Shown piece after piece: positions 1 through 7,586 of a stretch of DNA of 64,000 bases (the stretch's first letter is position 1; every line of letters begins with the position of its first letter). The stretch is from Methylobacterium sp. J-076 (GTDB lineage Bacteria > Pseudomonadota > Alphaproteobacteria > Rhizobiales > Beijerinckiaceae), in NCBI RefSeq assembly GCF_022829405.1, contig NZ_JAKSXW010000133.1, positions 124,001-188,000 on the forward strand, in the 5' to 3' direction. Made by a program: the position numbers and the translations under genes. Under the pieces are notes generated by a model, which saw only the letters and a program-made list of their open reading frames with translations, was not told the origin of the DNA and searched no databases.

Positions 1-683
1 AGCAGGGCCGCCCCGCCGCGTGGCGCCACCAGCCCGTCGGCGCGGCGCGCGGCATGAGCCTGCACGAGAGCCAGTCCCTGATCGTGGAGATGCAGGCCTG
101 CCGCAGCCGGGAATTCGTCTCGTACCTCGCGCCGCTCCTGCGGGAGGCGTTCGGGCGCTCGGGCCCGGCCTGGGAGACGGACAACCTGTTCCGCCTCTAC
201 ACCCGCGTGGCGCCGGGCTTCATCCGGGTCGATGCCGACGAGGCGACCTACCCGGCGCACATCCTGCTCCGCTACCGGCTGGAGACGGCCATGGTCGCGG
301 GCGACCTCGCCATCGCCGACCTGCCGGGGGCCTTCAACGAGGGCATGGGCGAGCTGCTGGGTCTGACGGTGCCGAACGACCGCCTCGGCTGCCTCCAGGA
401 CATCCACTGGCCGAGCGGCGCCTTCGGCTACTTCCCGACCTACACCCTCGGCGCCCTGGCGGCAGCGCAGCTGTTCCGGGCGGCGAAGGCGGCCGCACCG
501 GCCCTGCCGGGGTGCCTCGCACAGGGGGATTTCGCCCCCTTGCGCACTTGGCTCCGGGCCAACGTCCACGAGCAGGGCTCCCTGCTCTCCACCGACGCCC
601 TCCTCGAACGGGCGACGGGCGCTCCCCTCGGCGCGGCGGCGTTCCGGGCGCATCTGGAGGCGCGCTACCTGGGGGACGCTTAG
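1..683 (+). CDS. M32 family carboxypeptidase Taq, C-terminal part (gene cut by window edge)
   Basis: This is the C-terminal ~227 residues of a metallocarboxypeptidase of family M32. The frame is open from base 3 without a start. The segment GMSLHESQS (bases 51-77) is the M32 motif whose Glu is the third zinc ligand; the HEXXH pair should lie just upstream, outside the window. The later DIHWPSGAFGYFPTYTLG stretch is also characteristic of the family. M32 enzymes are usually about 490-500 residues, so slightly more than half is missing. An ATG at 54 exists but is internal to the conserved motif and is not the start. The gene converges with phnN across a repeat-rich spacer and has no evident functional link to the phn genes. 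Confidence 0.9.
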   Translation, partial: QGRPAAWRHQPVGAARGMSLHESQSLIVEMQACRSREFVSYLAPLLREAFGRSGPAWETDNLFRLYTRVAPGFIRVDADEATYPAHILLRYRLETAMVAGDLAIADLPGAFNEGMGELLGLTVPNDRLGCLQDIHWPSGAFGYFPTYTLGALAAAQLFRAAKAAAPALPGCLAQGDFAPLRTWLRANVHEQGSLLSTDALLERATGAPLGAAAFRAHLEARYLGDA

Positions 684-703
684 TCGCCTCCCCCACGGCC
701 GCG

Positions 704-733
704 GTCATCGCGAGGCGGCGACGAAGCAATGAC
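704..733. repeat. short family A palindrome
   Basis: GTCATCGC and GCAATGAC arms flank a GC-rich loop. It is a short member of the GTCATTGCGAG-type palindromes seen at ten or more other places in the window, nearly identical in layout to the copy at 56370-56399. Confidence 0.6.
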
Positions 734-769
734 GGGGTTGGCCATTCACTGGCCGGTCCCCACGCTCCT

Positions 770-933
770 CTCCCCCCTCTGCGGGGGAGGGTACCCTGCG
801 CAGCAGGGGGGGAGCGGGGAGCGACGCTGCCGGAAAGGACGAGCCGCGGGACGCCGGGCGGTGCCCTCTCCTGCGCCGTCGCTCCCCTCTCCCGACCCCC
901 TTCGGGGGCCACCCTCCCCCGCAGAGGGGGGAG
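770..933. repeat. large inverted repeat with 23-bp perfect arms (family B)
   Basis: Bases 770-792 (C-run, TCTGC, G-run, AGGGT) are the exact reverse complement of 911-933. Each arm is itself a small hairpin, so the 164-bp unit can fold as one long cruciform or two local stems. Related C-run/G-run hairpins occur at 16386-16425, 18364-18390, 23945-23985 and inside phnJ. Confidence 0.8.
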
Positions 934-1035
934 GGAATGCGGCGTCCACGGATATCCGCGGCACCAGACCCGTCATGCAACGCGATCCAATTGAGTTGCA
1001 TGATGGGGAGGATGTCTTGCCCCCCATGATTCCGC

Positions 1036-1572
1036 TTACGGACCGCCCTGCAAGTCCCGCAAGAATCGAATCAGCAGACCCGCGCCCTCGTCGGGCGAAC
1101 CGGAATTGTCGATGGTCAGGTCGGGCACCACCACCTGCCGCCGGGCGAGGCGGGCGGAGAGGTCGCCGTCCTGGGGGCGTGCCCGCGCGGCAAGGCGCTG
1201 CGCCAGGATCTCCGCCGGGGCGGTGATCTCCACCACCTGCGTCCCGGGGTAGCGCGCCCGCGCCTCCGCCACGACCCGGCGGGAGACGTTGCACACCACC
1301 GCCCACCCGTCGCCGGAGAGCCGCCCCGCCTCCTCGGGCAGGGCGTAGCCGAGACCATGCGCCCGCCAGGACAGGGCGAAGCGCCCCTCCGCCTCGCCCC
1401 CTTCGAACTCCTCCGGCGTGACCGGCACGTTGTCCTCGTCGGCCGAGGGGGGCCTCGTCACGAGGCGCCGGGGGAAGACGATGCGCGCCTCCCCCGCCAG
1501 CGCCTCCCGCGCCATGCGGAGCAGGGTGTCCTTGCCCGCGCCGCTGGGGCCGACGACGAGGACGAAGGGCAT
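1036..1572 (-). CDS. phnN: ribose 1,5-bisphosphate phosphokinase PhnN
   Basis: PhnN uses ATP to convert ribose 1,5-bisphosphate to PRPP, the last step of the C-P lyase pathway. The 178-residue protein has a guanylate-kinase-like P-loop at residues 8-16 (GPSGAGKDT), where Asp replaces the usual Ser before Thr, as is typical of PhnN. Its length matches the family. The ATG shares one base with the phnM stop (TGATG), implying translational coupling. It is the last gene of the phnGHIJKLMN run. Confidence 0.93.
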   Translation of the reverse strand: MPFVLVVGPSGAGKDTLLRMAREALAGEARIVFPRRLVTRPPSADEDNVPVTPEEFEGGEAEGRFALSWRAHGLGYALPEEAGRLSGDGWAVVCNVSRRVVAEARARYPGTQVVEITAPAEILAQRLAARARPQDGDLSARLARRQVVVPDLTIDNSGSPDEGAGLLIRFLRDLQGGP

Positions 1573-2708
1573 CAGACCACCCGGATCCCGGCGCGCCAGA
1601 CTTCGCGCATCACCGGCACCCCGTCGGCGAGGCGCACACGGGCGAGGTCGGCACGCAGGCCCACGCGCAGCTCGCCCCGGTCGGTGAGGCCGGTGGCGCG
1701 GGCGGGGTTGGCCGTCACCGTGGCGATGGCCGCGGGCAGGCCGATGCCCGGCACCCGCTCGGGGATGAGGAAGGCCGCCATGGCGAGGCTCGCCGGGACG
1801 TAATCCGAGGACAGGATGTCGAGGAACCCGGCCTCGGCGAGGTCCTGGGCCGCGACGTTGCCGGAATGCGAGCCGCCGCGCAGGAGGTTCGGCGCCCCCA
1901 TCATCACCGTCATGCCCCGCCCGTGCGCCGCCTCCGCCGCCTCGCGGGTGGTGGGGAACTCGGCCAGCACCACGCCCTCGCCGGCGGCGAGGTCGACATC
2001 GGCGAGGGTGGTGTCGTCATGGCTCGCCAGCGGGATCCTTTTCGCGCTCGCCAGGGCGACCAGCGCCGGCCGGTTGGCCGCGTTGAGGGCCGTGCCCTCG
2101 GCGATCTTGCGGGCGGTGGCCGTCCGGATCTCCTCGAGGGACCGCCCCCCGCGGGTGGCGTAGGTCTCGTACTTGCCGATGTCCCGGAACTGCCGCTGGC
2201 CCGGCGTGTGGTCCATCAGCGAGATCAGGTCGATGCCGTAGCGGGCGCTGAACGCCTCGACGGTGGGGATCACGTCGGCCGAGGGTAGCTCGCAGCGCAG
2301 GTGGGTGCGGTGCTCGGCCCGGAGCAGATCGCCCCGCCGGGCGGTGTCGATGGCGCCGGCCAGGGCGTCGAGTTCCGGGCCGAGCCCGCTGCCGTCCGGG
2401 TCGCTGCCCGCCCGCAGGGAATCGAACACCGTGGTGATGCCGGACGCGGCGATCTGCGCGTCGTAGGCCAGCACCGCGCCCAGCGGATGCCAGCGCACCT
2501 TCGGCCGGGGGGCGTAGTGGCTCTCCAGATGGTCGGTGTGCAGCTCGATCAGGCCGGGGATCAGGTGGTCGCCGCCGATGTCGAGGCCGCGTTCGGGCGC
2601 CTTGCCCTCGCCGATCCCGGCGATCCGCCCATCCGCCACCGCGAGCCAGCCGTGCAGCACCCGGTCTGCCAGGACGAGGGTGGCGTTCTCGATCATGAAA
2701 TCTTGCAT
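1572..2708 (-). CDS. phnM: alpha-D-ribose 1-methylphosphonate 5-triphosphate diphosphatase PhnM
   Basis: PhnM is an amidohydrolase-superfamily enzyme that removes pyrophosphate from 5-triphospho-ribosyl 1-phosphonate to give the PhnJ substrate. The 378 residues match the usual length. The metal-binding segment LIELHTDHLESH lies near residues 53-64, with later conserved segments MDHTPGQRQF, SHDDTT and LSSDYVPASL, all diagnostic of PhnM. It is separated from phnL by a 112-bp gap containing a family A palindrome, the only sizeable gap in this operon, so the phnM-phnN mRNA segment could be processed or re-initiated separately. Confidence 0.95.
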   Translation of the reverse strand: MQDFMIENATLVLADRVLHGWLAVADGRIAGIGEGKAPERGLDIGGDHLIPGLIELHTDHLESHYAPRPKVRWHPLGAVLAYDAQIAASGITTVFDSLRAGSDPDGSGLGPELDALAGAIDTARRGDLLRAEHRTHLRCELPSADVIPTVEAFSARYGIDLISLMDHTPGQRQFRDIGKYETYATRGGRSLEEIRTATARKIAEGTALNAANRPALVALASAKRIPLASHDDTTLADVDLAAGEGVVLAEFPTTREAAEAAHGRGMTVMMGAPNLLRGGSHSGNVAAQDLAEAGFLDILSSDYVPASLAMAAFLIPERVPGIGLPAAIATVTANPARATGLTDRGELRVGLRADLARVRLADGVPVMREVWRAGIRVV

Positions 2709-2733
2709 CGGACTCCCGTCCTCCCTTTCTCAA

Positions 2734-2816
2734 CGTCTTTGCGAGGGCACCGAAGCGATCCAGGGAAGCGCCACGTCCTGAGGCGTCCCGCCGCTTCGCG
2801 TGGCTCGCGATGACGG
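2734..2816. repeat. family A palindromic repeat in the phnL-phnM gap
   Basis: The element begins CGTCTTTGCGAGG and ends CGCGATGACGG, with an internal GCGATCCAGGGA-type segment as in other copies. It sits inside the phnG-N operon between phnL and phnM. Confidence 0.7.
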
Positions 2817-2820
2817 CGTG

Positions 2821-3525
2821 TCACGCCGCCCGCGCGGTGCCGAACCGCGTCACGTCGATGATCCGCCCGCCGATCGCCTCGCGCATCGCGGCGTCGTGGA
2901 CGATGCCGAGGATCGCCGCCCCCGCCGCCCGGCGTTCCTCGACCAGCTCGGCCACGACGGCGCGGTTCTGCGCGTCGAGGGAGGCGGTGGGCTCGTCCAG
3001 CAGCAGGATCGGCCGGGGCGCGATCAGCCCGCGGGCGATGTTCACCCGCTGCTGCTCGCCGCCGGAGAAGGTGGCGGGCGGCAGGTTCCACAGCCGCTCC
3101 GGCAGGTTGAGCCGGGCGAGCAGGTCGCCCGCCCGCGCCCGGGCCGCCGCCTCGGACATCCCGCCCTCCCGGCCCGCCGCCTCGACCACGTCCCGGGCCG
3201 AGACCCGGGGGATCACCCGCAGGAACTGGGAGACGTAGGACATGGTCCGCGCCCGCAGGGCGAGCACCTCCCGGGGGGCGGCCCGGGCGACGTCGATCAC
3301 CCGCCCGCCGTCGCGGACCAGGATCGCCCCGCCGTCGCAGCGGTAGTTGCCGTAGGCCATGCGCAGCAGCGACGACTTGCCGGTGCCCGAGGGTCCCCAC
3401 AGCACGCCGCACTCGCCCGGGGCCACGGCGAAGCTCGCCCCGGCGACCACCGGCAGCACCGTGCCCCCGCGCAGGTGCAGGGTGAAGCTCTTGGAGACGT
3501 CACGGAATTCGAGGGCGGCGTTCAT
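2821..3525 (-). CDS. phnL: C-P lyase accessory ABC-type ATPase PhnL
   Basis: PhnL is an ABC-class nucleotide-binding protein required for phosphonate catabolism and associated with the PhnG-H-I-J core complex, not a membrane importer. The 234-residue protein has Walker A WGPSGTGKSS (about residues 43-52), signature FSGGEQQRVNIARGL and Walker B ILLLDEPTAS. It overlaps the end of phnK by ATGA, so the two are translationally coupled. Length and gene order match known clusters. Confidence 0.93.
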   Translation of the reverse strand: MNAALEFRDVSKSFTLHLRGGTVLPVVAGASFAVAPGECGVLWGPSGTGKSSLLRMAYGNYRCDGGAILVRDGGRVIDVARAAPREVLALRARTMSYVSQFLRVIPRVSARDVVEAAGREGGMSEAAARARAGDLLARLNLPERLWNLPPATFSGGEQQRVNIARGLIAPRPILLLDEPTASLDAQNRAVVAELVEERRAAGAAILGIVHDAAMREAIGGRIIDVTRFGTARAA

Positions 3526-4295
3526 GCGGCGAGCACCGAGGAGACGAGGAGCTGGGTGTAGGCGTCGGCGGGATCGTCGAGCACCTGATCGGTCAGGCCG
3601 GTCTCCACCACCCGGCCGGCGCGCATCACCATCACCCGGTGCGACAGCAGGCGGGCGACGGCGAGGTCGTGCGTGACGATGATCACCGCGAGACCGAGTT
3701 CGGCCACGAGGCGGCGGATGAGGTCGAGGAGGCGGGCCTGGACCGACACGTCGAGCCCCGAGGTCGGCTCGTCCATCAGGACGAGGCGCGGGGTGGTGAC
3801 GAGGTTGCGGGCGATCTGGAGCCGCTGGCGCATCCCGCCGGAGAAGCGCGTGGGCGGGTCGTCGATCCGGTCGGCGGCGATCTCCACCCGGTCGAGCCAG
3901 TCGATGGCTTGGGCGCGGATCTGCCCGTAATGGCGCTCGCCGAGCCCCATCAGCCGCTCGCCGACATTGCCTCCGGCCGAGACCGCCATGCGCAGGCCCT
4001 GGGTCGCGTCCTGGCGGACGAAGCCCCAGTCGGTGCGCATCAGCGCCCGGCGCTCGGCCTTGCTGAGGCCCGCGAGGTCACGCATCACGCCGTCGCGCAT
4101 CCGGTAGGAGACCGTCCCGGCATCGGGGGCGAGCTCGGTGGCGATCAGCGACAGCAGGGTCGACTTGCCGGAACCCGATTCCCCCACGATCGCCAGGACC
4201 TCGCCGGGGTCGAGGTCGAACGAGATGTCGGCGCAGGCGAGCCGGGCGCCGTAGCGCTTGGTCAGGCCGCGGGCCTGGAGCAGGGCGTCGCTCAT
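3522..4295 (-). CDS. phnK: C-P lyase accessory ABC-type ATPase PhnK
   Basis: PhnK is the ABC ATPase that binds the C-P lyase core on PhnJ in E. coli. Walker A is GESGSGKSTL, the signature is FSGGMRQRLQIARNL and Walker B is LVLMDEPTSGLD, a dipeptide-transporter-like subtype typical of PhnK. The start chosen is ATG at 4295 (MSDALLQARG), preceded by a GAGGTG ribosome site. A longer frame to 4376 gives a low-complexity Arg/Pro N-terminus absent from the family and would overlap phnJ. The resulting 257 residues fit PhnK. Confidence 0.93.
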   Translation of the reverse strand: MSDALLQARGLTKRYGARLACADISFDLDPGEVLAIVGESGSGKSTLLSLIATELAPDAGTVSYRMRDGVMRDLAGLSKAERRALMRTDWGFVRQDATQGLRMAVSAGGNVGERLMGLGERHYGQIRAQAIDWLDRVEIAADRIDDPPTRFSGGMRQRLQIARNLVTTPRLVLMDEPTSGLDVSVQARLLDLIRRLVAELGLAVIIVTHDLAVARLLSHRVMVMRAGRVVETGLTDQVLDDPADAYTQLLVSSVLAA

Positions 4296-4350
4296 CGAAG
4301 CACCTCGGCGTCTGGCGCGATGGGGAGATCCGGGCGGAGGATGGGCGCGC

Positions 4351-5322
4351 TCATGCCACGCCCTCCGTGCCGACATGGCCCGCCGCCCGGCGCTCCTCGC
4401 AATGGTCGGTGTCCGAGCAGATGAACATCCGCCGGCCGCTGTCGTCCATGAGCATCTCGTCGAGGTACACGCCCTCGGCGGCGCACAGGGCGCAGGGCTG
4501 GTCGAAGCGTTGCACCCGGAACGGGTGGTCCTCGAAATCGAGGCTGCGGACCTTCGTGTAGGGCGGCACCGCGTAGATCCGCCGCTCGCGCCCCGCCCCG
4601 AAGAGCTGCAGGGCCGGGCAATCGTCCATCTTCGGGTTGTCGAACTTCGGCGTCGGGGATGGGTCCATCACGTAGCGGCCGGCGACCTCGACCGGGTAGG
4701 CGTAGGTCGTCGCGATATGCCCGTGGCGGCTGATGTCCTCGTAGAGCTTGACGTGCATCAGCCCGTACTCGGCGAGCGCATGCATCTGCCGCGTCTCGGT
4801 CTCCCGCGGTTCGAGGAAGCGCAGGGGTTCGGGGATCGGCACCTGATAGACCAGCGTCTGGTTCTCGGTGAGGGGCCGTTCCGGGATGCGGTGGCGGGTC
4901 TGGATCACGCTCGCCTCGGCGGTGTGCGTGGTGGTGGCGACCCCGGCGGTCTTGGCGAAGAAGCGGCGGATCGAGACGGCGTTCGTCGTGTCGTCGGCGC
5001 CCTGGTCGATGACCTTGAGCACGTCCGACCGGCCGAGGATCGCCGCCGTCACCTGCACGCCGCCGGTGCCCCAGCCATAGGGCATCGGCATCTCGCGGGA
5101 GGCGAAGGGCACCTGATAGCCCGGCACCGCCACCGCCTTCAGCAGCGCCCGGCGGATCATCCGCTTCGTGCCCTCGTCCAGGTAGGCGAAGTTGTAGGCG
5201 GACGCCTCATCCCCTCGCCCCGCCTGCGGGGGGAGGGCTCCGGCGACCCCGTCGTCGCCGGAGCGAGGCGGCAGCCGAGAAGAGGGATCTGCGCCGGGCC
5301 GGAATTCACGCATGTCGCTCAT
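4351..5322 (-). CDS. phnJ: C-P lyase radical SAM subunit PhnJ with a repeat-derived N-terminal insertion
   Basis: PhnJ is the radical-SAM subunit that cleaves the carbon-phosphorus bond in ribosyl 5-phosphate 1-phosphonates. The Cys cluster C-x2-C-x21-C-x5-C is complete at residues 277, 280, 302 and 308, a constant offset of 36 from E. coli 241, 244, 266 and 272, so the catalytic Cys is present. The core from YNFAYLDE to the C-terminus is highly conserved. Residues 13-39 form an insertion rich in Gly, Pro and Arg, encoded by a family B palindrome (5206-5286), which makes the protein 323 residues instead of about 281. The start ATG overlaps the phnI stop as ATGA. Confidence 0.95.
   Translation of the reverse strand: MSDMREFRPGADPSSRLPPRSGDDGVAGALPPQAGRGDEASAYNFAYLDEGTKRMIRRALLKAVAVPGYQVPFASREMPMPYGWGTGGVQVTAAILGRSDVLKVIDQGADDTTNAVSIRRFFAKTAGVATTTHTAEASVIQTRHRIPERPLTENQTLVYQVPIPEPLRFLEPRETETRQMHALAEYGLMHVKLYEDISRHGHIATTYAYPVEVAGRYVMDPSPTPKFDNPKMDDCPALQLFGAGRERRIYAVPPYTKVRSLDFEDHPFRVQRFDQPCALCAAEGVYLDEMLMDDSGRRMFICSDTDHCEERRAAGHVGTEGVA
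5206..5286. repeat. family B palindromic repeat inserted in frame inside phnJ
   Basis: The segment contains C-run GCCTGC G-run AGGG, as in the intergenic copy near 23950, followed by a perfect 10-bp inverted repeat, CTCCGGCGAC and GTCGCCGGAG (5238-5263, 6-nt loop). It is 81 bp, a multiple of three, and lies between the start codon and the conserved PhnJ core, so it preserves the frame. Confidence 0.75.
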
Positions 5323-6407
5323 TCCGCCACCTCCCGCCTGTCCTCGAACTCGGCGCGCATCCGCCGGACCAGCTCCAGCTCGGCCTGGAAGTCGACGTAG
5401 TGGGGCAGCTTCAGGTGCTCCACGAAGCCCGTCGCCTGGAGGCTGTCGCAATGGGCGAGGACGAATTCCTGGTCCTGGGCCGGGCTCGCCAGGGGCTCGC
5501 CCAGCTCCCCCGCCCGGAGCGCCCGGTCCACCAGGGCCATCGCCATGGCCTTGCGCTCGCTCTGGCCGAAAACCAGCCCGTAGCCCCGGGTGAATTGCGG
5601 CGGCACCGTGCGGGAGCCGTGGAACTGGTTGACCATCTGGCATTCGGTGGCCTGCACGGCGCCGAGCGGCACCGGGAAGCCCAGCTCCTCGGGCACGAAC
5701 TCGACCGCGACCGTGCCGACCCGCACCTCGCCCACGAAGGGGTGGGTGCGCCCGTAGCCGCGCTGCGTCGCGTAGCCGAGCGCCAGGATGAAGCCCTCGT
5801 CCCCCCGGGCCAGGGCCTGGAGCCTCGTCGCCCGGTCGCAGGGGAAGTCGACCGGCTCGCGGGTGATGTCCCCGAGGGGCGACCCGTCGTCCGGCGGCGA
5901 GGGCTCGATCAGCCCGTCCCGGCCGAGGAGGTCGGTGACCCGGGGGGTCGCGGCGGCATCCTCCCGGGGCTCGGCCTCGGCCGCCGGCTCCGGCGCGCCC
6001 TCCGCGGCGAGGGCGAAATCCACGAGGCGGTGGGTGTAATCGAAGGTCGGCCCCAGCACCTGCCCCCCCGGCAGGTCCTTGAAGGTCGCCGAGATCCGCC
6101 GGGAGAGCGTCATCCGGCCGGTGTCGAGGGGCACCGAGGCGCCGAAGCGCGGCAGCGTCGTGCGGAAGGCCCGCACGAGGAACACCGCCTCCACCACGTC
6201 GCCCCTCGCCTGCTTGAGCGCCAGCGCCGCGAGGTCGGGGTCGTTCAGCGAGCCCTCGGCCATCACCCGGTCGACCAGCAGGGCCATCTGCTCGCGGATC
6301 TGCGCGACGGTGAGTTCCGGCACCGCGGGATCGCCCCGGCGGACCTCCGCCAGCAGGCGGTGGGCGTTGTCGATGGCGGCTTCCCCGCCCTTCACGGCCA
6401 CATACAT
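5319..6407 (-). CDS. phnI: C-P lyase core subunit PhnI
   Basis: PhnI is the core subunit that, with PhnG, H and L, links MgATP ribose to methylphosphonate with loss of adenine. The 362-residue protein starts MYVAVKGGEAAIDNAH, the conserved family N-terminus, and includes SLNDPDLAALALKQARGD, characteristic of PhnI. Length matches E. coli PhnI. It is separated from phnH by three bases and overlaps phnJ by four, in the canonical order phnGHIJ. Confidence 0.95.
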   Translation of the reverse strand: MYVAVKGGEAAIDNAHRLLAEVRRGDPAVPELTVAQIREQMALLVDRVMAEGSLNDPDLAALALKQARGDVVEAVFLVRAFRTTLPRFGASVPLDTGRMTLSRRISATFKDLPGGQVLGPTFDYTHRLVDFALAAEGAPEPAAEAEPREDAAATPRVTDLLGRDGLIEPSPPDDGSPLGDITREPVDFPCDRATRLQALARGDEGFILALGYATQRGYGRTHPFVGEVRVGTVAVEFVPEELGFPVPLGAVQATECQMVNQFHGSRTVPPQFTRGYGLVFGQSERKAMAMALVDRALRAGELGEPLASPAQDQEFVLAHCDSLQATGFVEHLKLPHYVDFQAELELVRRMRAEFEDRREVAE

Positions 6408-6410
6408 GGC

Positions 6411-6995
6411 TCAACTCCCCACGAGGGTCGAACGGGGCAATCCGGCGACGCGGCCGGGGGCGGTCAGCAGGCAATCGACCCCGAGGGGGAAGCCCGCATG
6501 GTTCTCCCGGAGCGCCGCCGGCCAGCCCGGCGGCAGCGGCGCCAGGGCGAGGTCCGCCGTGCCGCGGATGCCCGGCCCCGACAGGCGCAGGCCGGCACCG
6601 GGCGCGAGGGAGTCCAGCGCCAGGACCAGCGTGGTCGAGCCGTCGGGATAGGCCGGCGTTCCGCGGGCGAAGGTGTGGAGCGGCGGGCAGCGCCCCGCCT
6701 CCCGCACCAGGGCGAAGGCGGCCCGGCCCGGGTCGGCGGTGAGGGGCGCGCCGGTGTGGAAGCGCAGATAGGCCGCCACCTCCGGCGCGGCGGCGAGCGC
6801 CGGATCGAGCCAGACCGCCGTGTCGCGGTCGGTGAGCGCCAGGGCGACGGCGGCGAGCTCCGGCGTCAGCGGCCCGGGGGGATCGAGCCGCGGCGCGATC
6901 GCGTGGATCGTGCCCGGCCGCGCCAGGGCATCGAGGACGGCACGGAAGACCCCTTGCGAGTCATGGACGGGATCGGCGAACCCGGCGCGCAACAT
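6411..6995 (-). CDS. phnH: C-P lyase core subunit PhnH
   Basis: PhnH is a small core subunit of the C-P lyase complex (PhnG2H2I2J2) with a PLP-transferase-like fold but no known catalytic activity of its own. I start it at ATG 6995 (MLRAGFADPVHDSQGVFRAVLDALARPG), one base after the phnG stop, which aligns with known PhnH N-termini. An in-frame start at 7010 lies inside phnG and adds only five residues. The predicted length is 194 residues, typical for the family. Confidence 0.92.
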   Translation of the reverse strand: MLRAGFADPVHDSQGVFRAVLDALARPGTIHAIAPRLDPPGPLTPELAAVALALTDRDTAVWLDPALAAAPEVAAYLRFHTGAPLTADPGRAAFALVREAGRCPPLHTFARGTPAYPDGSTTLVLALDSLAPGAGLRLSGPGIRGTADLALAPLPPGWPAALRENHAGFPLGVDCLLTAPGRVAGLPRSTLVGS

Positions 6996-6996
6996 G

Positions 6997-7455
6997 TCAG
7001 TCCTCCCCACGGGCCAGGGTCAGGAAGTCGACCCGCGTCGCGGCGGTGCGCCGGGCCTGCGCCGCCGCCTCGTCGGCCGCCCGCCGGGCCACGGCACCAA
7101 GGGCCGCCTCGACGCCCCGCCGGTCGGCCTCGCCCTGCCACAGGGCATCGAGGATCGCCGCGTGGCGGGCGCGGCGGCGGTCCCGGCCGAGGTGGTAGGC
7201 GAAGCCGGTCCGCCCGTCCGCCAGCCGCACCGCGGCGCGGGTGACGGTGACCTCCCCGAGGTTGAAGGGCCGCCCGTCCCCGCCGATCCGGCCGGTGGCC
7301 ATCACCAGCCCGACCTCCGGCGCGCGGATATCCTCCGCCTCCGGCGTCCCGAGCCCCGCCAGCGCCCCGGCGAGTTCGGCCCCCGTGGCGGCGGCGCAGA
7401 GGGCCATCACCGCCCTGCGGGCCTCCGTCCCCGACCCTCGACTCACATCCGGCAT
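6997..7455 (-). CDS. phnG: C-P lyase core subunit PhnG
   Basis: PhnG is the first core subunit of the phosphonate C-P lyase complex, 152 residues, near the usual length. It contains EVGLVMATGRIGGDGRPFNLGEVTVTRAAV, split here only by the sequence rule, and a GFAYHLGRDRRRARHAAILDAL block, both conserved in PhnG. The ATG is preceded by GGAGG. It is the promoter-proximal gene of the leftward operon: a PhnF-type operator (7467-7492) and a PHO-box-like site (7508-7525) lie immediately upstream. Confidence 0.93.
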   Translation of the reverse strand: MPDVSRGSGTEARRAVMALCAAATGAELAGALAGLGTPEAEDIRAPEVGLVMATGRIGGDGRPFNLGEVTVTRAAVRLADGRTGFAYHLGRDRRRARHAAILDALWQGEADRRGVEAALGAVARRAADEAAAQARRTAATRVDFLTLARGED

Positions 7456-7466
7456 CGCCGCCTCCG

Positions 7467-7492
7467 CAGTTGTCTAATTGCATAGACAACTG
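7467..7492. promoter_or_regulatory. perfect palindrome, probable PhnF operator
   Basis: CAGTTGTCTA, six bases (ATTGCA), then TAGACAACTG form a perfect inverted repeat with 10-bp arms in the 131-bp region between divergent phnG and phnF. The GTCTA/TAGAC half-sites resemble those of HutC-subfamily GntR repressors such as PhnF. It starts 12 bp upstream of the phnG ATG, so it could block phnG transcription and also autoregulate phnF. Inferred from symmetry and position. Confidence 0.75.
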
Positions 7493-7507
7493 GCGCCGTC
7501 GGCGCAA

Positions 7508-7525
7508 ATGAAGTTTGTATGACGG
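7508..7525 (-). promoter_or_regulatory. PHO-box-like site upstream of phnG
   Basis: On the minus strand the sequence is CCGTCATACAAACTTCAT: two CTGTCAT-like units with an 11-bp period, the first 6/7 and the second 4/7. It is 14/18 identical to the site upstream of phnC, both oriented toward their genes, which supports common PhoB control. It lies 52 bp upstream of the phnG start. Confidence 0.5.
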
Positions 7526-7586
7526 CGGGGCGGCGGTGCCGGCGGCATCGACCCGGTGCGGATGTCGCGTCGCGCGAGGAGGATGG

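Larger units (their letters stand above)
684..1035. other. 352-bp intergenic spacer filled with palindromic repeats
   Basis: No gene is supported between the carboxypeptidase stop and the end of phnN. The spacer holds a short family A hairpin (704-733) and a large C-run/G-run inverted repeat (770-933), followed by a short palindrome around CGGATATCCG. Because both flanking genes read into it, it may act as a bidirectional terminator. Open frames through it are low-complexity Arg/Pro/Gly translations and were rejected. Confidence 0.7.
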
